Positions 1 through 13,300 of a stretch of 64,000 nt of DNA are shown here, in pieces. The notes beneath the pieces were generated by a model. The model was not told the origin of the DNA. It did not search any database and was given only the letters and a program-made list of their open reading frames with translations. The position numbers and the translations under genes were made by a program. Position 1 is the stretch's first letter. Every line of letters starts with the position of its first letter. Source of the DNA: Patagioenas fasciata. Lineage: Eukaryota; Chordata; Aves; Columbiformes; Columbidae. The stretch covers positions 49,375,001 to 49,439,000 of the forward strand of contig NC_092524.1 of NCBI RefSeq assembly GCF_037038585.1, read 5' to 3'.

Positions 1-2355
1 GAGTCCTTCAGGAGGGAAGGGTCCAGAACAGCACGCAGCAAAGCTGGTGCCTGCCAGCCTACAGAAGAGACACGACTACCTTACTAAGGGGACAGAATCA
101 GTGGTTAGATGCCTCTTCTTAGTTATAAAAACAAATTAAGAGTGGCCACATACTGTCTCACCTTGTGCCAGCCTCTCCATTTAGGCTTTTGCAAATTTGA
201 ATCCATAATACTACTCATCTGAAATTATATAATTAATGGCAGAGCTGGAACATTTATTTTCTAATACCTCTAGGTCTGCCAACCATGAAGCTGTCCCTTA
301 TGCAACACTGTCACTGCTCACTTCCCTCCTGCCTCTCATTGCAACAGCTTTATGCAGCAGATAGGGCCTTCTTGATCAGTGTAAGAAAAGGCACGTTTTG
401 TTTCACAGAGGCTAAAAATGCCCAGGCTTGTAGCAAGTTGAGGCTAAGGCAGAATGAGATGGAGAAATTAGCCCAAGGACAAACCGCTTGAACAGAAACT
501 TCTAAAGGTGTGAGGCTTAAACTAACATGCTCATGCTGGCTGGAAAGATGAAAACTCAGACCTGCACTTGTGACTTTCCAGATAAACAATGATCCTTTTC
601 TCATTTTATCCTTCTCCTCAGCCAAGGGAAACCTTTCTGTAGATAATTTTGTCTGCTGTTCTGTCTGTTGCCTCGATCTTTTTGTGTGAAATAGCAATGT
701 AAGACGAGCAGGGAGATGAAGTCATCTTCCCCTAGACTCCCTCTTTTGTTTCTTGTTCCCAATTAAAGTCCATAATTAATCTGGCCACCACAACGGAGCA
801 CTACATGGGGTGCTGGGATGTTATGGACATACTGAAGCAGACTTGTTTCTCAGGAAACAGTTTTCTTCCTCACGTGGTATTAGTCCATTGACCCTTTGTC
901 TGATGAAAACACTTTTTAAATGTGCACAGCAATTAGCTCAAATTAGAAGTAGAATCAGAACCAGATTTGTGGGAAAAAAAATCTGCTTTCCAAAAAATAC
1001 ATGCACTAAACTGCCATTGTTATCACTAAGCTGAATACCTCAAAGACTCACATCAGCCTTTGTGAAAAATCAGGATAAATTCACTCAAAAATCCCTGTTA
1101 GGCTGGTGACTCAGGCTTTATGCTTGGCTGTGGGAAACCTAGGTTCAACTCTATTCTCATTTACACAAGAGCTCAACTTGAGCTTTATGTCCTTCATTTG
1201 AGAGAAGGACCTTATCTGCCCTCCTATTGCCAGTCTGGGTCCAGAATATCAAAACTCTACCTTGGACCTTGGTGGAAGTTCTGTCAGAACCCGTTAGGTT
1301 GGGAAACTTTTCCAACAGCCCCTGCAGAAAAAGTAAAACCAGCTGATCAATATCAGGTGTCTAGTTCACCCCTTCCAAGATTGTTCTTTTGATGTCTGAC
1401 GTTTCTTTGGCAGATATTGCTGTAGATAGCTAACCAGTGGAGTTTTACTCTTACTGCTGGGGCCTGTTTGACAGCAGAATGGATCTCATTGCAGAACAAA
1501 TCGCCAGAGAGTCCGTAAGCTCCCCCAGCTACCCACGCTCAAATATACTTCTTCACACCTCACCAGGCTTTATTAATATTCATCCTTACAAAATGTGAAA
1601 CCAGGATGAAAGTCTGTTTCAACTCTGTTTCCTGAGGCATTTGAAGTATAGATAACAGATAAGGACTTGCTGTTAAGCAGTGTTCTTGTCACTGCTGGCC
1701 TGTGTTCATCCTGCAGCAGCTGAGAAAGAAAGAACCAAGTCCAGCCTGTACAGTTCAGCTGAACAGCATCCCATGAGTCGTGTTTGGCTTGTGTTTATAA
1801 TTTATCTTGCAACGACTGCCTTCTGAACAGGAGCCATCCCAAGATCCTTTTCTTGGGAGGAAAAGATGGCAAAATTAAAGCTCAGTGGCTCAGAATGGGT
1901 TTCTGGAGTACCATCCTGGCAGGACAAGATGGTTTAGGCCAGGATATACTCAGAGAAAAAAAAAACAAAAACATAAGGAAAGAAAAGCATCAAGGTACAT
2001 TGGGACGAAAGATTAACTGAAAGCCAGATAATCCTCAGCTATATAAAACATGTCTCGATCCAGGCACTAGTCAGAGCTAAATATGACTTCTTATGACTGA
2101 AAATATGAATAGCCAAGCCCATTAATATCCAGGAGCTATATGAGACATAGTCTCAGATGGGTTTCTGCTTGTTACATGTCTTCACATGGTTGAAGCAGGG
2201 TTTTGTCAGTAAGCATTTATGGTATGTGAGAACAAGAGTGTGTAGAGAAGTTCACAGGCCACAGATCACTGCCCAGCTGGTCTAGTTCTCATGCTGAGAC
2301 CTCTCCGAGATGCCTCCTTCACCCCCAACGGTGCCCTAACCATGCCTGCCATTCA

Positions 2356-2990
2356 AATCATAAAATCATTTCGGCTGGAAGAGACCCTCAAGATCATCGA
2401 GTCCAACCATGACCTAACTCTAGCACTAAACCATGTCCCTAAGAACGTCCTCTAAACACCTTTTAAACACCGACAGGGATGGTGACTCCACCACATCCCT
2501 GGGCAACCTGTTCCAATGCCTGACAACCCTTTCCATGAAGAATTTTTTCTTAATATCCAATCTAAACCTGCCCTGGTGCAACTTGAAGCCATTTCCGCTT
2601 GAACTATTGTTTGCTACTTGGGAGAAGAGACCAACACTCTCCATGTTACAACCTCCTTTCAGGTAGTTGTAGACAGCAATAAAGTCTACCCTCAGCCTCC
2701 TTTTCTCCAGGCTAAACAGCCTCAGATCCCTCAGCTGCTCCTCATCAGACTTGTGCTCCAGACCTCTCACCAGCTTTGTTGCCCTTCTCTGAACTCTCTC
2801 TAGTACCTCCATGTCCTTCTTATGTTGAGGGGCCCAAAACTGAACACAGTATTTAAGGTGGGGCCTCACCAGCACTGAGCACAGTGGCACAATCACTCCC
2901 CCTAGTCCTGCTGGTCACACTATTCCTGATACAAGCCAGGACGCTGTTGGCCTTTTTGGCCACCTGGGCACACTGCTGGCTCATATATAG
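2356..2990 (-). mobile_element. CR1 LINE fragment, 3' end with partial ORF2
   Basis: Read on the minus strand, this has the 3' half of a CR1 non-LTR retrotransposon: the end of the reverse transcriptase ORF, a short 3' UTR with the typical GGTTGGACTCGATGATCTT block, and a degenerate ATGATTTTATGATTT tail at 2,356-2,375. About 156 codons (2,896 to 2,426) remain open and include the CR1-type strings [51 protein letters not shown] and [18 protein letters not shown]. Upstream frame remnants (QQCAQVAKKANSVLACIRNS) continue to about 2,990 in another frame, implying a single-base shift near 2,905 in a G run. The element is 5'-truncated, as most CR1 copies are, and cannot move by itself. Confidence 0.95.
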
Positions 2991-3407
2991 CCAACCCTGC
3001 TGTGGCTAGAAATGGATCTCTCTGGATGCACCTCCTATCATATTTTACCAATCCTTTCTCCACCTACAAGCTGCAGGCAGGAGCCTGTCCCCCTCAAAGA
3101 TGAGGCTGGTTCAGAAGGGTCAGAAAATGTTATTTTCCTCACAAACTGGGTGGATGCCACCTGACAGAAATTGGTCCTTCTGGTGCTGCAAAGCAATCTG
3201 TGCTGTGGGCTGACGAAACCTGGACCTGTGTGTGTGGAGACTGACGAAGGTGGGCCAGAAAGCCAGGGGTGGGACAGGGTATTATTGTTGCACTGTTGAG
3301 ACCTGTCTGATTCAACATTCATTTGGTTGGGTTTGTCTGATGCTCACCCCTCCCTTCCAACAGAAAACGTGACTTAAATTTTGTTTGATGTCATGAAGAA
3401 TTTACAA

Positions 3408-3475
3408 ATAAGAGCATGTATACATGCACGCACACAAGCATACATAGAAATATATATAATTATACACACAGACAC
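3408..3475. repeat. Degenerate AC/AT microsatellite
   Basis: Short imperfect runs of CA, TA and GCACA units (for example ATGCACGCACACAAGCATAC, then ATATATAATTATACACACAG). It overlaps chance open frames on both strands and needs no coding explanation. Confidence 0.6.
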
Positions 3476-5185
3476 GAAGAAAGAGGGAGCGCCCTGGCTC
3501 ACCTGCTGCATGCTTCCAGTGCCTTGTGACTTTAAGGCACAGAAAAGGGAAAGGCTTAAATGATGCATGAGCCAGCGCCTGGGGGAAGAAACCTGAAATC
3601 TTACCTCCTGCCCATAATGAATGGAAATCATACCACTCCCTCCAGTGCAGTAACATGGAACAGAACAGAGACCTCATTTGAAGAAGTACCAAAACCAGTG
3701 CCAAAGTAAATGCATCATCCTCAGGATTGATGACGATGAAATACAATTTAAAACCCTTTCATTTTTCTGGAGCAAAGCAAACTCCGACATGTTCAAGGGA
3801 TTACATACTTGTGAAACAACTCCTAAGGCTTTAATGACTATTACAAAAAGCTGTCTGCTTTATTTGGTATTCTTTGTAATAACCTTACCTTCAAGTGGAA
3901 GGTGATTTTTAATCAGAGATTTGTGTGAAGTCTGCCATGATACACAGAAGTCACATGTATTGTAACTTACTCCTCGTTTGAAAAAGGAGGCGGTGAACAT
4001 CTGGACCACAGTGTTTGGAAGTGGAGAAAAGCCTCAGTCACCCTAATGGCAGACATATTGCTTAACTGAGTTTCTTTACACCAGTTTAGAGGAAATTTCA
4101 GTTGATTATGCTTCCTAGCAGGTTGCCAGCACAGACAGTACGGAGTGACTATAACACATGGGTATAACCAGCTTTATCCTCATCTGCCACTCATTTCTAT
4201 GGGACTGGGATTTACTGGCTAAAATCACGTGCTACTGAATCACTCAAGGGGTACTCCAAGTGAGTTACCTTGAGAGCAGCAATTACACCAAGAGACAGCA
4301 TGACCCTACCTTGCCCAAGGATGCAAGCTGCAGGGCTACTAATTGTGTTAAGAATGGGAGAAGCCAAACAAAGCCTTTTCACATCCAAGGCATCACGGGT
4401 GATTTGTCCAGGTCATGCCCTGAACAGATGATGGGGCCAAATAAATTCTCCAGCCCCGCAACATAAAGTTTAATGAAGACTTGTTCAGTCAGCCTTATTA
4501 GCAAAGAACTCTGCATTGCCTAAGGAGGAGGGGCTGGTCTGCTTTCAATAGGACACAAAGGGAGCCAATTTCTAATCTCTGCTCCATTTGATGCTCTTTA
4601 AAATTCACAGCCAAATTATAAACTATGAGAAGCTGAGGAAAATAAACATGCAATTGATAAAGGCATCCTTTGTATTCAAACTTCTGCCAAAGAAACCACA
4701 GAGTAGAAAATTATGTTGGAGGATCTTCTTCGTTCCCACCACCTTACCTCTCATCACAGGAACTAAAAATTATTTTATCCTTATAGTGTTAGCAATAAAG
4801 AGAACTATCAACAGTCCTGTTATTTATCACAGAGGACAGTGAGATAGCAAGGAATTTACTGTGGCTGTTGGGAGTCAAGGTTCATTGCCTTAGTGATTCT
4901 AATTCCAACAGAATTTGTATTTTCACCATTTTATAAAGGCATTAACTTGCAATTTTCTTTAAAATAAGCTATACTGGCAGATTTGACATACAGTGGAGAC
5001 TTTTTTAAACATTTCTGTATATTCACCATTATTATTTCCTTTTTTAAAAACATCTTGCTTTTTGCACATAGCTAATGTGGAAACTGACTTTGTTAAACAC
5101 ATCACAAAGCCGACTCCATTTATACGAAAAAGTACAGAATATGGCATTTTCCAAATAGAGCTGTGATTTTCTGAGCTGAAGGCTT

Positions 5186-5265
5186 TAAAAAACAGACCCA
5201 AACAACAAAAACCCCAATAAACAAACAAAAAAGGAAACCAAAACAAAAAACCCAAACAAAACCAT
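5186..5265. repeat. AAAC-rich low-complexity tract
   Basis: About 80 bases made almost only of A and C on the plus strand, with irregular AAAC, AAAAC and AAACCC units. It is one of several similar tracts in the window (near 31,370, 36,743 and 60,436). There is no gene signal. Confidence 0.8.
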
Positions 5266-8221
5266 TAAAGAAATACAAAGGGACCCTTAGGTTCTTAAAA
5301 TTTCAAAGAAAATTAGTGAGGAATATTTACCTCTTGACAACTGCTCTTCAGTTAGATTAAAAGTGGCACAAGGGCTTACTTTACACTTTCATTTTGTTTA
5401 TAGGACAGGTTTGATGTGACTCCAGCAAATTTGCCTGTATTATGTGGATCTCAAGTTACGTAACAAAATAAGTCCTTGACAACACTAGAAATCTGGATGA
5501 AGCCCACACAGGCATAAGTTTTACTTGACTGCGGTAAGATGGTGTTTCAGTACAGTTTGTAGAAGAGACAGGTTGTTGGGCTGTTCAGAAGATGCATTAG
5601 AGTGCTCTGTTAAAACCTAGTAAATGTGTGAGGCTGGCAATTCTGGAGAAAAAGAATGACCTCACGATCTTATCTACATACAGCATGGCAGTTTCCAACC
5701 AAAATTATCCCAGAGCACTGCACAGACTTCACAAATTGAAGTATAAATTTTGTATCCTGAAGTTAGAGTCACCTCTGAGAAAGAATATGAAGTATTTTTA
5801 GAAGTGTACAAAGATCAGCAAGCGAAAATAGCTTTTTCTCCTTAAAATTGCAAGAACATGTAAGGAGGCAGTATCATTTACAATTATCATATCTGAAACA
5901 GAGCTGCCTTTCACAAGCAAGCCTCTGTTGGCTCACGTTTCAGAAAGTACTGGCAGCCAGGAGGCTCAAGAACCACTTTGAAACTCTTCTGTAAAGCAAG
6001 GGATGGGCTGAAGCATGGGGATTAAAGCTGCTTGCTACTTAATGTAGTATGAAAGAATTCAAATACGTAAAAGGTATAGCCCAGCCATCTGTCCTCATAT
6101 TTCCTTCCTCCTCAATTCTTCCATGGAAAAAAGAAATTCACAAGGCCTCTGAGCTGGATTTCCAGGTCCAGGAGGAGAAGCCTGCTGGGACCTGGTCCCA
6201 TGCTGTTTGACTTGAGATCTCCTTGGAAGTGAGCTCCAGCAGGTAACAGGTTAATCTTGAGTGCCTTTGCTCTCTGAAGAGCAACTCCTCTCCCTGCCAT
6301 CTGATGAGGGATGTGTTGATTCCTACTGACCTGATTTTCCCTTTATCCAGCAGACAAGGAGCTACTTGCTCAGGCAAAACCCTTCTCCCTTCACACCTGT
6401 TTGCTTCATTAGTTCAGGTTTGGGTTGGTCAGACATGCGAGACAAACTGGTTTTGTTCCATGGACACAGCTGGACTTTCAATCTTGGCAGAGCACAGTTA
6501 ACCCTTTTGCCCCAGCAGCACCCCAGCCCCTGCCCAGCCAGGGGCAGCTTGCAGCAGCCAGCTGGGCACAGGTACAGGGAGCCTGGCAGGGGAGGGGCAT
6601 GGCTGTGAGTGTGCCCACAGCTCTGTGATACAGCCCCTTGAAACCCTCTGCGCCCTGCATCTGTCACTGCAAAACGCACACAGCCTTAATACGAGCACAC
6701 AGAAGGAACTGCATGGTTCTTCAGCATCGGAGTCTCTTGCTAACTAAACCGCCTGTTGTAAGCAGATCACACGCAAGACACCTCCTCTGTATTTCCTTAA
6801 CCCCCTTGCCCTTCCAATAGTCCCCCATTACCACCAGCATCACTCTCACGGGAATGCTCACGTGCCTTGCCTCTGACTTGGCTCTGTTATCGAGATGCCA
6901 TCTGGTGTTGAGGCCTTAATTACTGGTGCTCTGACCTCCCTTAGCTAACCTGTCTTGACCTTTATGAAAGATCAGTTCATCTGACACTGCCCATCTTTGG
7001 ACACATACATGACTAATCAGGAAATCAAGTGCTTTTCACAGTGTTTTAACTATGCTGTGACAAATAGGCTGGTCCCTGCAAGTCCAGGACACAAAAGAGC
7101 CAAAGGAGCTGAAGCAGATTTCTGAGGAAAATCATTGAGTGCTGTAATTTCAAACTGAAAAGAGATGAAAAACGTAGCTACAGGGTTTGACCACATCGTG
7201 AGGAGGCTATCCTAACCCTAAAGAATTTGCAGAGGCACAGGTTTTAACAGAGATATATGATCTTAGAAGAGCCCTGAGTACATACCCATGTTGTTACTCT
7301 ATGTCACTGCTTCTGTAGTCATGCTAAATCAAGCAGAAAGCTGCTAATGAATGACACAATCTGTATTTACCTTAAGGCTGGACATACCCAAAAAGCCTGA
7401 AGTCTACCATGAGCAAGGACAGAGATAACAAACACACAGCCCTGCTGAAGCCTTCTCAGCTAAGCATAGTAGACTGCCTGGTTTCAAATACAGCCTTTAA
7501 AGCAGGGCAGCTTGGTGGCTTTACAAATAAAAGTATATTCTACTGTCTGAGACAAAAAAGCCAGATGAAGACTGTGGAGTCCAGTTACAGCATTAGCTGA
7601 AGAGACACACCAGCATTCAAAGGGGAACAATGTACATGCAACTGCATCAACAGAGTGGAATGCTTTTGTGCCTCTCCCTCCCTGGAGATGAAGAACTCAA
7701 AAGATTTGCAGGGAATCCTGCAGGTCTCCCAGGATACACCATAGTTCCCGCTAATAATGTGTTGCTGGAGGCAACCAAGTCTGAACAAACAATCTAGGGT
7801 AGGAGGAGTGATGGGTTCATAAAGCAAAGCCTCTAGTAAAGCCCCCCTACTTCATTTGTGTAAGCTTTCCCACCCAGATCCCAATTCTATCTGGCTGGCA
7901 AAGGGTCTGCCACAGAGGAGACACAGCGAAGCACCCTGAGCCAACCTCATGTCCCGCTTCCAGAGCCAGCCCGCTGTGCTGGAAATGGGGCACTACTGCT
8001 CGACCGAGCATCAAAGGAACGAAGCTGGCGCGCTGGCTGGGTGTCAATACCCTGGCACAATCCAGCTCCCTGCTCTGCCAGATGGACCACGTGCCTTTTT
8101 GTACCCTGCGTGCTGGCATGTGCTCCCCTTCCATCCTGATCCCTCCCCAAAGACTCATGCCTACCACACAGCATATAAATGCACAATTAGGTGGAGGCAG
8201 AACATAAAAGGCACAAACATG

Positions 8222-8695
8222 CAGAATTGCAGAATCACAGAATCATAGAATATCAGATTGGAAGGGACCACAAGAATCACTTGGTCCAACCTTTCCTGGC
8301 AAAAGCACAGTCTAGACAAGATGGCTCAGAACCTTGTCCAGTTGAATCTTAAAAGTGTCTAATATTGGGGAATCCACCACTTCCCTGGGGAGATCATTCC
8401 AATAGGTGATTGTTCTCATAGTGAAAAAAATTTCCTTTTTGTGTCCAATAGGAATCTCCCCGGGAGTAATTCATACCCATTACCTCTCATCTTTTCCATG
8501 TAAAAATGGAGTCTCTATCTCCTTTGTTGCCACCCTTCAAATACTGGAGCATAGTGATGAGCTGTCCTCTAAGCCTTCTTTTCTCAAGGCTGAACAAGCC
8601 CTGTTCTCTCCGCCTTTCCTCATATGGTGGCTTCCCAGTCCTTTTATCATGTTTGTCGCCCTTCTCTGGACCCTCTCCAGCCTGTCCAACAGAAA
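8222..8695 (-). mobile_element. CR1 LINE fragment, degenerate
   Basis: The left end carries the reverse-complemented CR1 tail (AGAATCACAGAATCATAGAAT), followed by the block reading TTGGAAGGGACCACAAGAATCACTTGG in two parts, and later remnants of the ORF end on the minus strand ([16 protein letters not shown] near 8,680-8,640). It differs from the copy at 2,356, lacks a long open frame, and belongs to an older or different CR1 subfamily. It is 5'-truncated around 8,695, just after the remnant of the [12 protein letters not shown] region. Confidence 0.93.
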
Positions 8696-10220
8696 TCCTT
8701 CTGGTTTTTGTGCTGAATGAATGCTTCTGTTGGGCATCTCAGGAGAAGAACCAGGCTATATGTTTTGATTAAGAAAATCAGGAATCTTAGTGCTTACGCA
8801 AGAACATGAATTTATTTCACTGCATTCAAACCTGACACACTTCTTACCACACATTTCTTGTAAGAACATGTGTATCTCAGCACCATACTCACCATTATGC
8901 AACCACATTAAAAAAAAATCTGAAAGAGAGGATTCATTTCAAATTGGGGACATACTTAAAAAAGCATATGGAAAATGGCCTAAAGCTTGGCAGCTGCCTG
9001 TACTAGGTACCCATTCTTTGTGCAGAGTTGTACAGATTATTTTAACTACTATCAGTTGTCTGCAACTAATTACAGTATAGCATATACCCCATCTTTTCAA
9101 ACACTTGCAGGTCTACCAGGTCAGTCCGAATACAGACTCAGAGTTACTCTGCTCCCTCCAGCCATACCAGTGCTGCTGTGGAGAGCCATCATCTTCATGT
9201 CACCAGGAAAGCACAATTTCTAAAGATCTGTTTCAACATAAACTGAAACCTGGGAAACTGGCAAGTCTAAGCTTACACATTATCTGCATTCCAGATAATA
9301 ATCAAACCAGCTACTTGCTGAAACACCTACTTCAACATTCCCATTTTATAGTATAAGTTACCCTTTGTTACTAACCACTGATCTCTTATCCTACACTTCT
9401 CACTTTTGGTGTAGAGCACTGAAGACACCTAAGTGTTTATTTCATGTGTTTATGCTGCTCATACATTAAATTATTCCATTGCTGCAAAATCTACGTTAGG
9501 ATGTTTCAGGAAGCAGTGCACTTTGTAATTACTATGTTTGCAAAAACGAGCTACAAGCCCTAGGGCTGGAACCAAAAGGTGTCTATTACAGGCACCTACC
9601 TTCTCAAATGCTTTGCACACCAAGATCTCAACCAGCGAGGAGATTCCTGCAGGCAGCTGCACCCACAGAGGTCACAAGCTCAGTCTACACTCAGCAAGTT
9701 CATGCCTCTTCCCAGAGCCAGTGCGCATATTCATGTCTGCACAGGCAAAGCCAGCTCAAAGCGAAAAGCACACTCTAAAATGTTAGTTATGCATGTACTA
9801 ATCAGCATGTAAACCTGACAGAAAGGGAACCTGCCCTAATATTTTGGTTTTCCAGGCAGGTTTAGCTTAATCCCTGGTCTAATGTTTAAACCACCAAAAT
9901 GAGGGATATTTTTATTTCTTGCAGAGGTGAGTTATTTTGTCAGTATCACTGTTTAATTCTCTCCTACAACTAAAACTCTTATTGAAGATAAAGCTCAATA
10001 AAGGTGACACAGGACTAGTCAACCTGTAAAGCTGGGTCTCCTGAGCCCCACCTTTCTCAGAAATAATCTTTGGTGGTCATGTTACATACTACAGCTAAAG
10101 CAAACCACATATATGCATATATAAAAAGCAAGGAAGTGGGGCTGTGGTGATAATTAAACCTAAACGTGTGTAGACATTGTGCCAAAGCTAATGAATACTT
10201 TGCCACTTCTCTTTAATAAG

Positions 10221-10310
10221 AGTGATGATGCAGAACATGGTGTAAAGGGCACAGGAGGCAGGCTAGACAACCAGAAGGAGGGAGTGGAAATGGAAATTAA
10301 CCTTAGTGAG
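10221..10310 (+). other. Possible plus-strand exon (unproven)
   Basis: The 90-base segment is preceded by a pyrimidine-rich acceptor-like stretch (CCACTTCTCTTTAATAAG) and followed by a good donor (GTGAG/GTAAGA). It is 30 codons long, open in the frame SDDAEHGVKGTGG...EMEINLSE, and acidic/polar in composition. I recognise no family. It lies antisense within the STON2 intron, so it could be an exon of an antisense transcript, an old gene fragment, or chance. Confidence 0.15.
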
Positions 10311-13300
10311 GTAAGAAAACATTCTGGAGATGTTATTGTGCTCTGCTCAGCACGTCTGATAAGCTCCATTCCTAAACTCTGACAGCACTGACATATATAA
10401 GTACAGCTTTCATCACAAGGATTTTAGAAGAATTTGTTCAAATGGGGATGGTACTATACAACTGAAGAATAGTAAATAGAGTAACTATAAGGGATAAAAC
10501 TGACTTCGGAAAATACGAGCTGAAATTCTGACTGCAATAGTATGCAAGACTTTAGAAGCAAGAAGTGAAACACAGAAGATGAAAACGGGGATGGAAGCTA
10601 GCTTTAAAATATTTAGTTTGTTCCAGCCAAACCTAACAGATTTATTTGACAACTGATTTTCTAAAGAAAAAATAGATTTGTCTGTATTAGAAAAAACATT
10701 TAATGTGGTGTCACCTGAGAAGGAGTTAAAATGGATACTGATACCAGCGTTAAGACAGAACCAAAAACCAAGCTAAAAGGGAAGACAGCTGTTGAGTTTT
10801 GATAGAAATATTAGGTTAGAGCACTTACAAGTAGGGTTTATTGATTATGAGTACATGACTAAAACTGTGTTTATTCATATTTTAAAACAATGAGCATGGC
10901 ACAGAAACTAACATGGTATTTCCTGAATGCACACAATTAGGAGGAACTGGGTATGTAAAGGAAGCGCTGAACATCATAATGAAACTTGTGGTTCATCGTG
11001 AGGACTGAGGTAACAGAAATGAGATGAAATGTAATAATATCAAGTTCACAATCAGGTATTTAAGGACAGATACATTTGTTATAATGAAGAAACTCATCAA
11101 TTATGTATGAGAGACAGTGATCTAGGATGTAGACAGTCAATCTGAATATAGTGTAAGGCTACTTGCCTGATACACTACTACAAAAGGAAAAAAGATCCTG
11201 AAATGTATCAAGGAGAGAATTCCAGAAGACGTGGAAACAATAATATCTAGATATTAGGCTATGGTGAGACCTTAGTCTGTGCAAAGTTTTGGTCACCACA
11301 TCCAAGGAAGATTAATTCAAACAGTAACACAAGCTGAGAAGGGCTTGCTAGGATGAGGAGGAGAATGAAGAACAAGAATACTAAAGACCCTGTCTCATTT
11401 AGTTTAGCAAATGAAAACAGAGAGGGTTATAATTACACCGTATAAATATATTTAAGGGCTTGCACTAGAGAGGGCAAAAAGCTATTTGAAAGACAATATT
11501 GGCACAGGAACATGTGGATAGGAAATGGTCATGAATACATTTACAGCAGTGTCCTGCGAAATAGCTTCCATTCCCATGGTCTCAAGTGGATCATGTTTAA
11601 AGCTGTCTGAAATGTCTACATGTGAAAATACATCGGTTTCAATAAACTGGTGACCAAAGTCTGCACTTAAATGGCATAATTTCTACAAAGCTTGCCATGT
11701 GCATGAGGGCACAGAGCTACAGGACGTAGGTTGAAAAGAACTTTGACTAAACTAAATTATTAGATTTGGAGAGGAACACACAGAGCTGCAGCTACTTGAA
11801 AATTCTGCTGCACCATAACAGGAATAGCTGGGACCTGAGTATTTTGGAAGCAGTTTGAGGTGCCAAACCCAGATCTGGACTACTTCACGATAGATGCTGA
11901 GCACTTGAAGTTTTTTTATAAAAAACAAATCCTAAATCATAGTTCAAATCAGTCTCTTTGAGATTTAGAGCAACATCATTAGGAAGTCTACAGGTAAACT
12001 GGACTGGCATCCACGTCACAAAATCCAGGACCACTCTTGGTAACCAAGACCAACCCAAAGGAAGTAGCATGAAGTCTCCTCTTCCTCTCGTGTAATGGAC
12101 ACGGTCATAATGCAAATACCAGTTATATCTGTCCTAAGATTAGGCAGAGGATTTTTGTCTCACCTGTCAAACATAAGGACAAATTCCTTCTGATAACTGA
12201 TGAACAAGCTCATTATGCAAAATTCGTGTCATATCTGTGCTCCAGCATTATTTGTTTTGATCAAGGGTATATCAGCTAGAAAACGGAGATGTTGAAGTAA
12301 AGACATACATTGATCTCCCTACAGTACTCTCATCCAACTCTGCTCATTTCTGACTTGAAAGAGCAGAAAGTGTTACATTTTTTCTGTAACATTGGGCCCA
12401 AATAAAAGGATAAAGGAGGCACATGTTCCGATAAAAACGGACATTAAAAATAATCACAAAAAGTTTCTACGTGGGGACAAAAAAAAAAAATTGTCGACAT
12501 AGAAGCTGGAGGTTTTGCTTAAATGATTCCTACATTCTTCTTGTTTTTAACAAACCTTCCTCCCATTTCATCCCACGCTGTTCTTTGAGCAGGTGACTCT
12601 ATAACTGACCCCCTAAAGGTGTTCGTCAGCACTTTTCCAATTCCTGTGCTGTGTAGTCCAGTGATCCTCTGAGCCTTTCTTAGGTTTCAGATGATATCAG
12701 AGTGAGGGAGAAACAAGCAAATGCATGCATTTGGGCATCATGAAAGTTCTCATTCTTACTTGCTATCTGCTCCTGCTGGCTTTTCCACCTGCTGTTTCAC
12801 ACTGCCAGTTCTATTTAGCCCCTTCATATTCAGACAGGAAATTCCACACAGAACTGGGATCTCTAATTAAGAGCACATGAAATTACTTACAGTTCCTGTT
12901 AATTAGCACTACTGTGGAAACCTTGCTTGCTTCTCTGCCTCACAGAATTAACAGTGGAAAACATGAATTCTTAGGCAGGTAATTTCTCCAAGTGGCGAAG
13001 CTCGCTGCTGCATGAGAGTTGCAAAATGGGACTCCCCAGGGTGCAGCCAGCTCCCCAGGGCACCGGCTATGTCACCCCCACAGCACACAGCTGGGACAGT
13101 GCCACACCACTGCCACTCCATCACTACAGTGCCCTTGTCACCTCCTGCCAGTGGTACAGCAGCGTGCTGCCACGAACTGAATGCAAAAGGTGAGCTAACA
13201 CTGCTGAAGATTGACACTCGTGTTTTCCACTTCCAAAGAGCTGGATGTCAGGAGGTGCCTTGGTGCTCTTCCCTCCCAGCAGCTTTCAGTTCACAAGTTA

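Noticed and set aside
2433..2803. Plus-strand frames over the CR1 at 2.4-2.8 kb
   Set aside because: They are antisense to the CR1 reverse transcriptase frame and have no independent support.
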